Positions 36,070-43,219 of a stretch of 64,000 nt of DNA are shown here, one piece after another. A program made the position numbers and the translations under genes. The DNA is taken from contig JASHRF010000101.1 of the NCBI GenBank assembly GCA_030037545.1, positions 1-64,000 on the forward strand, read 5' to 3'. Below the pieces are notes generated by a model. That model was not told where the DNA came from and searched no databases. It saw nothing but the letters and a program-made list of their open reading frames with translations. This stretch comes from Acidobacteriaceae bacterium (GTDB taxonomy: Bacteria > Acidobacteriota > Terriglobia > Terriglobales > Acidobacteriaceae). The number at the start of each line of letters is the position of its first letter. Positions within the stretch are counted from its first letter, which is position 1.

Positions 36070-36111
36070 CACGGTTCGTAGTTCATAGCCGTCAGTTGTC
36101 AGTTCTCAGAG
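36070..36111. repeat. 7-bp-periodic degenerate tandem repeat
   Basis: CACGGTT, CGTAGTT, CATAGCC, GTCAGTT, GTCAGTT, CTCAGAG in strict 7-base register, beginning 10 bp after the ychF stop. Two units are identical. The last unit overlaps the left end of the element at 36109. Confidence 0.6.
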
Positions 36112-36449
36112 CCTGTTTACGATTTGTTGGAGGGCAGCGTCTTTTCGCCTGCTGAAGCGGACTGGGCTACGAAATCAGCCTTCTGTTCCCCAGCCTGGCG
36201 CCTGGGGTTACCGTCTATCGCCTGCCAGTGGCGGACTTGGCGAGTCGAAAAACCACCCTTCTTGCCGATTGAGAACAGATTCTTACAGCGTGTTTCAAAC
36301 ATGCTGCCGGGACAATCAAGGAACCATCCCTCAGCAGCTAAAGCCACATCAACGGCGGATTTTGCATGGCACGGCTTGCCCAGAGGGCGCCCACCGTGCC
36401 CTTTCAAAGCCTATTTTTGAAACACGCTCCAGAGATCGTAAACACGCTC
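36109..36449. mobile_element. 341-bp MITE-like element with TCA target duplication (outer)
   Basis: The left end GAGCCTGTTTACGAT (36109-36123) and right end ATCGTAAACACGCTC (36435-36449) are inverted repeats with one mismatch in 15. TCA stands directly outside on both sides (36106-36108, 36450-36452), fitting a TNA-type 3-bp target duplication as in IS5-related elements. No transposase frame. A second inverted-repeat element is nested in it (36287-36428). Confidence 0.7.
36287..36428. repeat. Nested palindromic element, diverged relative of copies A and B
   Basis: AGCGTGTTTCAAA (36287-36299) and TTTGAAACACGCT (36416-36428) are perfect 13-bp inverted repeats. The interior has CTAAAGCC, GGCACGG ... 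CCGTGCC and CCCTTTCAAAG, which align with the core of the elements at 33123 and 44566. It lies inside the larger 36109-36449 element. Confidence 0.65.
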
Positions 36450-36497
36450 TCAGAGACAGATACCACGTGGCTCGGACGCTGAGCTGCTACTCTGAAG

Positions 36498-36581
36498 CTG
36501 TTCCACTGCTCACTGTCCCGCTGTTTCCTGTTCCATCGTGTCACGGTCTTCCTCCACCGTTCACGAACCACGAGTCACGTT
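36498..36581. repeat. 7-bp-periodic degenerate repeats before the ZIP gene
   Basis: CTGTTCC, ACTGCTC, ACTGTCC, CGCTGTT, TCCTGTT, CCATCGT (36498-36539) and CCACCGT, TCACGAA, CCACGAG, TCACGTT (36554-36581) keep a 7-base register. The second run ends 4 bp before the ATG of the ZIP transporter gene, so it replaces the usual ribosome-site region. Confidence 0.6.
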
Positions 36582-36585
36582 TATC

Positions 36586-37311
36586 ATGCTCAGGATTTCT
36601 CTCATTTTAGGCGCGTTTGCTGCGCTGGCCAATGTCCTGGGCGGCTTAGTGCTGGTGCGCGCGCGCGGCGTCGAGCCCTACCTGCGCTACTTTGTTTCCC
36701 TGGGCGCGGCGTTTCTGATGTCGGCGGCCCTGCTGGAGATGGCGCCGGAGAGTTTTAAGCTCGACGCGCGGCTGGCCCCGGTGCTTATCATGGCCGGTTA
36801 TTGCGTCGTACATCTGTTTGAGCACACCCTCAATGCGCATTTCCACTACGGGGAAGAAACGCACCACGATGCATTTGTCTCGGCGCGCACCGGTTATTCG
36901 GTGTTGGGCGGGGTGAGCACCCACGCGTTCTTCGACGGCGTGGCCATCGGCGCTGGATTCGCGCTCTCCACCTGGGTGGGCTGGCTGATCTTTCTCGCCA
37001 TTCTGCTGCACAAGGCGCCGGTCGGGTTCACGATGGCCAGCGTCATGCTGGCTAGCGGGCATAGCCGCAGGGCAGCCTTCTTCTCGACGGTCGTGCTGGC
37101 CCTGGCCACGCTGGCCGGGGTGCTGGCGATCGGACTTGTTCCCGGTTGGCTACCTTATGGGCTGCCGGTTTCCGCCGGCGTGGCGCTTTATGTGGCGGCC
37201 AGCGACCTGGTGCCGGAAGTCAACCGCGAGCCCGGCATTCGCATGGCGCTGGTCTTCTTTGCGGGAGTAGCGGTATTTCTGCTTCTCCGGAGCCTTCTTC
37301 CGACGTTATAA
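36586..37311 (+). CDS. ZIP-family metal transporter
   Basis: 241 residues from ATG 36586, about eight membrane helices. Metal-binding motifs of ZIP proteins: HLFEHTLNAHFHYGEETHH (His-rich loop), then GVSTHAFFDGVAIGAGF in helix 4 and LLHKAPVGFTMASVML in helix 5, which supply the conserved His/Asp/His-Lys sites. ZIP proteins import divalent metals such as zinc or iron into the cytoplasm. No clear Shine-Dalgarno sequence; a 7-bp repeat run sits in its place. Convergent with the glycosyltransferase gene. Confidence 0.88.
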   Translation: MLRISLILGAFAALANVLGGLVLVRARGVEPYLRYFVSLGAAFLMSAALLEMAPESFKLDARLAPVLIMAGYCVVHLFEHTLNAHFHYGEETHHDAFVSARTGYSVLGGVSTHAFFDGVAIGAGFALSTWVGWLIFLAILLHKAPVGFTMASVMLASGHSRRAAFFSTVVLALATLAGVLAIGLVPGWLPYGLPVSAGVALYVAASDLVPEVNREPGIRMALVFFAGVAVFLLLRSLLPTL

Positions 37312-37411
37312 AGCCCGTTCTCCCGGCTATTTCTTTATGGAGCCCTGGCAGAGAGCGAAGCCAAAACGCGGGAAAGTCCGGACGGCCCAATGCAGCGCCC
37401 TCGTCCGGCGA

Positions 37412-38155
37412 TCAACTTTTAAGCGTGACTCCAATCGTAGGCTGGTGTTGCGCCAGTCCGAGCTTCCGCGCATAGAGCCGCGCCAGCAGGCGCGCGTAAT
37501 CCCAGCCGACTTTCAAGCCGGCTTTGCTCTCGCCGCCAGAGCGCAGCCCGAACGCAAAGGGAATCTCTTCTACCGACCCGACGCGGGAGCGGATGAGGAT
37601 TTCAAGCAGCAGCTTGAAGCCGGACCTCTGGAACGCGATGTCTTCCACCGAGCGGCGGCGCACCAGAAAAAAGCCCGACATCGGGTCATGGGCCCGAACG
37701 CCAGGCTTTTGAAGCGGCCATGTGGCCCAGACTGCCGCGGACGAAAGCAGCCTGCGTGCAGCGTTCCAGTTGCCGGTTCCGCCTCCCGGCGTGTAGCGGC
37801 TGCCGATGGCCAGGTCGCGTCCGTCGGCAATCGCACGGTACAGCTCAGGCAGCAGCTCGGGCGGATGCTGCAGGTCGGCATCGATGACACCGAGAACCTC
37901 AGCATCGGTCTGACGCCAGCCATCGAGGATCGCTCCGGAAAGCCCGCGCTCGCCTCTGCGCACAACGAGCCGCACGCGCGGGTCGTCTTCTGCGATCGCC
38001 GATACCAGCGTTGCCGTGCGGTCGCGACTGTCATCGTCTACCACCAGAATCTCGAACGGGATTGCGGCGGAATCAAGCGCGGCACGCACGCGATCAAGAA
38101 GACGCCCAATGCTGGCTTCCTCATTGATTGTTGGAACCACGAGCGCGAGTCTCAT
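37412..38155 (-). CDS. GT2 glycosyltransferase, polyprenol-phosphate mannose synthase-like
   Basis: 247 residues from ATG 38155; an upstream ATG (38221) adds 22 low-complexity residues. The GT-A fold of the DPM1 family is clear: LALVVPTINEEASIGRLLDRV, EILVVDDDSRDRTATLV, GLSGAILDGWRQTDAEVLGVIDADLQHPPE (DxD) and GSRYTPGGG, with DPMSGFFLVRR. No C-terminal membrane helices, like soluble DPM1. It should transfer mannose or glucose from a nucleotide sugar to polyprenyl phosphate, giving lipid donors for membrane GT-C enzymes. It is divergent from a multi-pass membrane protein gene at 38288, a likely partner. Confidence 0.87.
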   Translation of the reverse strand: MRLALVVPTINEEASIGRLLDRVRAALDSAAIPFEILVVDDDSRDRTATLVSAIAEDDPRVRLVVRRGERGLSGAILDGWRQTDAEVLGVIDADLQHPPELLPELYRAIADGRDLAIGSRYTPGGGTGNWNAARRLLSSAAVWATWPLQKPGVRAHDPMSGFFLVRRRSVEDIAFQRSGFKLLLEILIRSRVGSVEEIPFAFGLRSGGESKAGLKVGWDYARLLARLYARKLGLAQHQPTIGVTLKS

Positions 38156-38287
38156 GATCGCGCTGGCAGCGGGTTCGAGGGTTGCCGCTCCTCCACTCGA
38201 CCTGGTTGTGTACGCGGGCATAGGAATGTAGGATTGATTTTACGCTGCGGATACCATCGTGCAAATCCCCTTTTGGAGCCAGGGAAC

Positions 38288-39763
38288 TTGAAGCGAATCC
38301 ATCGATTCAACAGGTTTGCCCTGATCCTGGGTTTCACGGTGCTTGGCTTCGTGGTGATGGGCTACCACGCCGGCCTGGAAGACGACGGCATCTACCTTCC
38401 GGCCGTCAAAGCCGACCTGAACCCGGCGCTCTATCCGCGCAACTCCGAATTCTTCCGGCTCCAGGTCCAGGCCACCGTGTTCGATCACTTTATGGCCGGC
38501 TTTGTCCGCATCACCCACATTCCCGTGGCCTGGGCGGAGCTTCTCTGGCAGCTCATCTCTCTTTTCGTCGTTTCATGGGCCTGCCACAGCATTGCCCGGC
38601 GCCTGTTCGCAGAGCCGCGGGCGCAGTGGGGCGCGGTGGCAATGGTCAGCGCCATGTTCACACTACCGGTTGCGGGGACGGCGCTCTTCCTCATGGACCA
38701 GCACCTGCACCCCCGCAACCTGGCCACCGCGCTCATCCTGCTGGCCGTGGCGCGCGTGCTGGAGAGCAAACGCCGGCAGGCCGTTCCATTGCTGGTGCTG
38801 GCATTCCTCTTCCACCCCCTTATGGCGGCCATGGGCATCTCATTCTGCGTTTTCCTGACCGCTGCCCTCAGCGAAACCGTTCCCGTGCGCCTGGGCGCCC
38901 TGCGCAGCTCCGCGGCTGGGGCAATCCCCTTGGGTTGGATCTTTGAGCCCGCCAACTCCGGCTGGCGCCAAGCGCTCAACACCCATACTTACTACTACCT
39001 TTACCAATGGCAGTGGTATGAGTGGCTGGGCGCGCTGGCGCCGTTGGCGCTTTTCGGGCTGCTGTGGCGCGTGGCGCGCGAACGCAATGAGCCGCAGCTC
39101 GCCCGCTTCGCGCTGGCAGTGTTCGCATACGGAGTCTTTCAGCAGGCGCTGGCCATGGTCATGCTCGCGCCGCCCTCGCCGATCCGACTTACGCCGCTCC
39201 AGCCCATGCGCTATCTGCAACTTGTCTACTTTTTCATGGCGCTGGTGGCTGGCGGACTGCTGGGCCGATTTCTGCTGAAATCCCGCATCTGGCGCTGGGC
39301 CGCGTTCCTGCTGGTCCTCAATGGCGGCATGCTGGCCGCGCAATGCGCGGAGTTCAGCGCCAGCAGGCACATTGAATGGCCCGGCAGCCAGCCCGCGAAT
39401 CCGTGGCTCCAGGCGTTTGCATGGATCCGCAGCAACACGCCGGTGGACGCGTATTTTGCCCTCGATCCGCATTATCTTGAAGCGGCAGGAGAGGATTACC
39501 ACGGCTTCCGCGCGCTGGCCGAGCGCAGCCAGTTGGCCGATGCGGTGAAAGACGCGGCGGCCGTGACCCAGGTTCCCGAGCTTGGGCCTGAATGGGAACG
39601 TCAGGTCGCCGCTGAAGAGGGCTGGCCCACGTTTCAACTTGCGGACTTCGAGCGACTGAAACGCGAATTCGGCGTGGATTGGGTGCTGGTTGCCGTGCCG
39701 CAGGCTGCGGGGCTCGATTGCCGCTGGCATAACGCGTCGCTAGCGGTGTGCGCGATTTCTTGA
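38288..39763 (+). CDS. Multi-pass membrane protein of unknown function (GT-C-like layout)
   Basis: 491 residues if started at TTG 38288, 9 bases after GGAG (38275-38278); the next ATG (38358) would remove the first helix. About 10-12 membrane helices occupy residues 8-375, followed by a ~110-residue soluble C-terminal domain (DPHYLEAAGEDYHGFRALAE to LDCRWHNASLAVCAIS). An early acidic loop, GYHAGLEDDGIYLPAVKADL, lies where GT-C glycosyltransferases carry their catalytic acidic residues. The layout and the adjacent mannosyl-lipid synthase gene suggest a lipid-linked sugar transferase, but sequence does not prove it. Confidence 0.6.
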   Translation: MKRIHRFNRFALILGFTVLGFVVMGYHAGLEDDGIYLPAVKADLNPALYPRNSEFFRLQVQATVFDHFMAGFVRITHIPVAWAELLWQLISLFVVSWACHSIARRLFAEPRAQWGAVAMVSAMFTLPVAGTALFLMDQHLHPRNLATALILLAVARVLESKRRQAVPLLVLAFLFHPLMAAMGISFCVFLTAALSETVPVRLGALRSSAAGAIPLGWIFEPANSGWRQALNTHTYYYLYQWQWYEWLGALAPLALFGLLWRVARERNEPQLARFALAVFAYGVFQQALAMVMLAPPSPIRLTPLQPMRYLQLVYFFMALVAGGLLGRFLLKSRIWRWAAFLLVLNGGMLAAQCAEFSASRHIEWPGSQPANPWLQAFAWIRSNTPVDAYFALDPHYLEAAGEDYHGFRALAERSQLADAVKDAAAVTQVPELGPEWERQVAAEEGWPTFQLADFERLKREFGVDWVLVAVPQAAGLDCRWHNASLAVCAIS

Positions 39764-39767
39764 GACC

Positions 39768-39861
39768 GGCTCTCAGCTTTCAGCCCTCGGTCGCACTTTT
39801 GGAAATAGCGGGAGCCTGAAGCTGATGGCTGATAGCCGATAGCTGACGGTTGAAAGCCGCA
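39768..39861. repeat. 7-bp-periodic degenerate tandem repeats
   Basis: GGCTCTC, AGCTTTC, AGCCCTC, GGTCGCA (39768-39795) and AGCCTGA, AGCTGAT, GGCTGAT, AGCCGAT, AGCTGAC, GGTTGAA, AGCCGCA (39813-39861), all in 7-base register. They fill the gap after the membrane protein gene and before the sensor kinase gene. Confidence 0.65.
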
Positions 39862-39928
39862 TTTTGCACGTTTGGGCTGCATCCGCGAGAATGAGTTGAA
39901 CCCAAACTACCGGTGCGGAGACCGGGCG

Positions 39929-41335
39929 ATGCTTAACCTGTCACAGCGACTGATTCTCGGCTGTACGCTGCTGGCCTGCCTGGCCATCGGTCTGGCCATC
40001 GCCGGGCGTCACGCGCTGGGCGGTGCAGGTCAGGAAGGGCTGATTTACGGTTACATCGCCGCGGCCGTGGTTGTTGCCACTGCCACCATTTTCGTGGTGC
40101 TGCGCCCGGTGCACAAGCTGGCTCGCGACGCGCAGCGCATCGCGCAGGGCAATCTGGAACACCGCGTGGAGTGGAAAGGCCGCGACGACTTTGGCGTGAT
40201 CGCCAGTGAGCTGAGCCGCATCGCCATCCGCCTGCGCGAGCTGCGCGACACTGAGGCCGGCCGCCGGCAAATGGAGTTTCAGCTCTCCGACGCCGTCCTG
40301 CAATCCATCTTCGAGCCCATCATCGTGACCGACAGCAAGGGCCACGTGCTCAAGCTGAACCAAGCCGCGGCAGAACTGCTGGGCGAAGCCGCGGGCGACC
40401 GCATGGCGCTGACCAACACGCCGGGGGGCGAAAAAATCCTCCATTCCATTCGCGATGCAGTCTCCATGCAGAAGGCCGTAGCCGCCGAAGGCGAGGCATC
40501 CCTGCTGCCTATGCGCATCGGCCAGCAGGAGCGCAGCTATCGCCTGCGCACCACGCCCATGCGCGATTCCGAAGGCCGATTGCTGGGCGCAGTCACCACG
40601 CTTGAAGACGTCACCAGCTTGCAGGACACCGACCGCTTCAAGACCCAGTTCATTGCCGTGGCCAGCCGCAAGCTGCGCGGACCCCTGCTGCAGATGCGGC
40701 GAGGCATCTACGCACTCAACCAGGGGTTTGCCGGCGAGATGCGGCCGCTGCAGGCCGAGATCCTGGCCTCGGTGAGCGGCGAATCGGAAAAGTTGAGCGA
40801 TCTGATGAGCGACCTGATCGAAGTGGCGGAGCTGGACGTGGGCAAGCGGGAGTTCAAGCTGGAGCGCCTGCGCCCGCTGGAGATGCTGACCGAGGCGCGC
40901 AACCGCTATCTGGACGAGGCCAACGAAAAACAGGTTCGCATCGAGGTGCTGGCCTACGCCGACCTCGCCCCAGTGCACGCCGACCACCGCGCCTTGCGCT
41001 CCATCTTCGACAATCTCATCTCGAACGCCCTTCGCTACACGCCTGAGGATGGCGAAATCCTGCTGGCGGCGGAAGAGATCAAGAACTTTGTCCAGTTCAC
41101 GGTGCGCGACACCGGCCGCGGCATTGAAGCCGAACGGCTGGGCAAGATCTTCGACCGCTTCAATTCGTTTTCCGAAAAAGGTTCCGGACTGGGCCTGGCG
41201 CTGGTGCGCCGTCTTGTCGAATCGCTGGGCGGACAAATTGCCGTGGAAAGCCGCCTGGGCCACGGAAGCACATTCCGCTTTACGCTGCCCGTAGCAGTGG
41301 CCGCGGAAACACGTCACACCGTGGAGGCGGGCTGA
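39929..41335 (+). CDS. Membrane histidine-kinase-like protein lacking the phospho-acceptor His
   Basis: 468 residues from ATG 39929 (GGAG 8 bases upstream). Two N-terminal membrane helices (about 8-27, 37-58), a HAMP domain, a PAS domain (about 110-235), a DHp helix and a HATPase domain. ATP-site motifs are complete: NLISNALRYTPEDG, DTGRGIEAERLGK, FDRFNSF, GSGLGLALV. The H-box reads FIAVASRKLRGPL where SHELRxPL is expected, so position 247 is Arg (codon CGC at 40667) instead of His. It cannot autophosphorylate in the usual way. It ends 3 bp before a KdpD-N/Usp gene, suggesting a split, altered KdpD-type sensor. Confidence 0.88.
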   Translation: MLNLSQRLILGCTLLACLAIGLAIAGRHALGGAGQEGLIYGYIAAAVVVATATIFVVLRPVHKLARDAQRIAQGNLEHRVEWKGRDDFGVIASELSRIAIRLRELRDTEAGRRQMEFQLSDAVLQSIFEPIIVTDSKGHVLKLNQAAAELLGEAAGDRMALTNTPGGEKILHSIRDAVSMQKAVAAEGEASLLPMRIGQQERSYRLRTTPMRDSEGRLLGAVTTLEDVTSLQDTDRFKTQFIAVASRKLRGPLLQMRRGIYALNQGFAGEMRPLQAEILASVSGESEKLSDLMSDLIEVAELDVGKREFKLERLRPLEMLTEARNRYLDEANEKQVRIEVLAYADLAPVHADHRALRSIFDNLISNALRYTPEDGEILLAAEEIKNFVQFTVRDTGRGIEAERLGKIFDRFNSFSEKGSGLGLALVRRLVESLGGQIAVESRLGHGSTFRFTLPVAVAAETRHTVEAG

Positions 41336-41338
41336 ACG

Positions 41339-42460
41339 ATGGCCGAGATTGTTCTGGAAAAGAGTCCCGAGCCCGCCCGCCTGAAGGTATACATCGGAGC
41401 CGCGCCCGGCGTGGGGAAAACCTACGAGATGCTCAACGACGCTCACCTCATGCGCCAGCAGGGCATCGACGTGGTCATCGGCCTGGTGGAGTCGCACGGC
41501 CGCAAAGAGACCGAGGCGCAGATTCGCGATCTCGAAATCGTCCCCCAGAAGATCATTCCCTACCGCAATGTCAACCTCAAGGAGATGGACGTCGACGCGA
41601 TTCTGGCGCGCCATCCGGATACGGTGATTGTCGACGAGCTGGCTCACACCAACGTTCCCGGCAGCAAGAACCGCAAGCGTTACGAGGACGTGCTGGAGCT
41701 GCTCGACTCCGGCATCAACGTGATGACCGCCGTGAATATCCAGCACCTGGAGACGCTCAACGACGCTGTCAGCCGCTCCGCGAACACGACCATCCGCGAG
41801 ACGGTGCCGGACAGTTTTCTGAAGCGCGCGGACGAGGTGGTGAACGTGGACGTCACGGTGGAAGAGCTGCGTTCGCGCCTGCGCCAGGGCAAAATCTACG
41901 CGCCGGAAAAGGTGGAGCAGTCGCTGGCCAACTTCTTCCGCAAGGGCAACCTGAACATGCTTCGCGAACTTTCGCTGCGCACCACCGCGGAGCAGGTGAG
42001 CAATCGCGCCGCGGAGTACCGGCGCACCCAAGGACTGGAACAGGCGCCAATTCCGGAGAAGGTGATGGTCTGCCTGAGCACGCGCCCGGGAACCGAGCGG
42101 CTGCTGCGCGTGGGCGCGCGCATTGCAGGCCGCCTGGCTACCAACTGGTACGCGGTGTACGTCAACCGTCCCGACGATAAAGGCCACAGCGATCCGGAAG
42201 CCTATCACCGGCTGGAAGAGTACATGCGCATGGCTCGCGACCTGGGCGCCAAGGTGGTTTCGCTTACCGATCGCAACGTCTCCGACGCGCTGATCCGCTT
42301 CGCGCAGCAGGAAAACATCTCGCACGTGGTCTTCGGTCAGTCAGTGCGCTCGCGCTGGGACATCCTGCTGCGCGGCTCGGTGCTGAACCGCTTTCTCTCT
42401 GAAGTTCGCGACGTCACCGTGCAGGTGGTGCCGATGCAGAAGCCGCTGCGGCACGCATAG
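41339..42460 (+). CDS. KdpD N-terminal domain plus universal-stress domain, without kinase domain
   Basis: 373 residues. KdpD-N domain (about 14-225): Walker A GAAPGVGKTYEML (20-32), ESHGRKET, VIVDELAHTNVPGSKNRKR with Walker B-like Asp-Glu, and TAVNIQHLETLNDAV, all as in KdpD. The C-terminal part (about 240-368) is a universal-stress fold (KVMVCLSTRPGTERLLR, VVFGQSVRSRWDILLRGSV). In E. coli KdpD these domains are followed by DUF4118, GAF and a kinase in the same chain; here the chain ends. It starts 3 bp after the His-less kinase gene, so the two products may form one sensor. No kdpFABC or kdpE is nearby. Confidence 0.9.
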   Translation: MAEIVLEKSPEPARLKVYIGAAPGVGKTYEMLNDAHLMRQQGIDVVIGLVESHGRKETEAQIRDLEIVPQKIIPYRNVNLKEMDVDAILARHPDTVIVDELAHTNVPGSKNRKRYEDVLELLDSGINVMTAVNIQHLETLNDAVSRSANTTIRETVPDSFLKRADEVVNVDVTVEELRSRLRQGKIYAPEKVEQSLANFFRKGNLNMLRELSLRTTAEQVSNRAAEYRRTQGLEQAPIPEKVMVCLSTRPGTERLLRVGARIAGRLATNWYAVYVNRPDDKGHSDPEAYHRLEEYMRMARDLGAKVVSLTDRNVSDALIRFAQQENISHVVFGQSVRSRWDILLRGSVLNRFLSEVRDVTVQVVPMQKPLRHA

Positions 42461-42745
42461 GCGCCGTGCCCGGCGGCAACATTCGTCGCGTGACGGTGAA
42501 ACCCGTACGGCGCATAGGGAAAACTACTACGTGAATTCCATCCGGGCAACCCTCCGTGGCAGAAGACACTCCCACTACAAAGAAGCTTACGTTGGCGCAA
42601 GTGGATTTTCGTACTGCGTCTGTCGTAAGCGGAACGGGACGCCGAAGAGAAAATGAAAATTTTGACCTTCACGGTACACCGCGCCGCCGATTCACGCGTC
42701 AATTCCGGCATGGGGCCGCGCTTCAAGCTACGCAGGGAGGCGAAG

Positions 42746-43201
42746 GTGAAGGCGCTGCGCCTGGCTTGCACGCTGGCGGCGGCGCTGGCTCTTTCTGTTC
42801 CGGCGATGGCATCGCTGGGCGGAAAAGTTAGTTCCGTCGACCAGGATCGCGCCCAGATGAACGCCAGTGCCACCGTAACGCAAACAGCCAATTACGATGT
42901 GCACGAGATCAAGTCACCGGCCGGCACGGTGGTCGACGAGTACGTCTCGCTGGAGGGCAACGTGTTCGCCGTTGCCTGGCATGGACCGTTTCCGCCGCAG
43001 ATGCAACAGATCCTGGGCTCTTACTATCAGCAGTACACCGCTGCCATGGCGGCCCAGCCCCAGCATTACGGGCGCCGGCCAGTCAACATCCAGGCGCCGG
43101 GCCTGACAATCGAGATGGGCGGCCATATGCGCGACTATTTCGGACGGGCCTACATCCCCGACATGATGCCCTCCGGTGTAAAAGAGGATGAAATCAAGTA
43201 G
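42746..43201 (+). CDS. DUF2844 secreted protein
   Basis: 151 residues from GTG 42746, which follows GGGAGG at 42735-42740; an upstream ATG (42653) gives a poor N-terminus. A signal peptide is evident (KALRLACTLAAALALSVPAMA, cleavage about residue 22, then SLGGKVSSVDQDRAQM). The middle matches DUF2844: YDVHEIKSPAGTVVDEYVS, EGNVFAVAWHGPFPPQM and GSYYQQY. DUF2844 genes commonly sit beside DUF3443 genes in Burkholderia and relatives, and the next gene is DUF3443, 18 bp away. The function is unknown; a periplasmic or surface role is likely. Confidence 0.82.
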   Translation: MKALRLACTLAAALALSVPAMASLGGKVSSVDQDRAQMNASATVTQTANYDVHEIKSPAGTVVDEYVSLEGNVFAVAWHGPFPPQMQQILGSYYQQYTAAMAAQPQHYGRRPVNIQAPGLTIEMGGHMRDYFGRAYIPDMMPSGVKEDEIK

Positions 43202-43219
43202 CAAAACAGCGGAGTTATT

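Noticed and set aside
36070-36111. CRISPR-like array
   Set aside because: Units are 7 bp with no spacers, and no cas gene is present.
37337-38287. An N-terminal extension of the multi-pass membrane protein
   Set aside because: The extension lies opposite the glycosyltransferase gene, which has full GT2 motifs; the TTG at 38288 has a good ribosome site.
39941-42325. A 794-codon - strand open frame opposite the kinase and KdpD-N genes
   Set aside because: The + strand proteins carry full family motifs; the antisense product is low-complexity and unrelated to any family.
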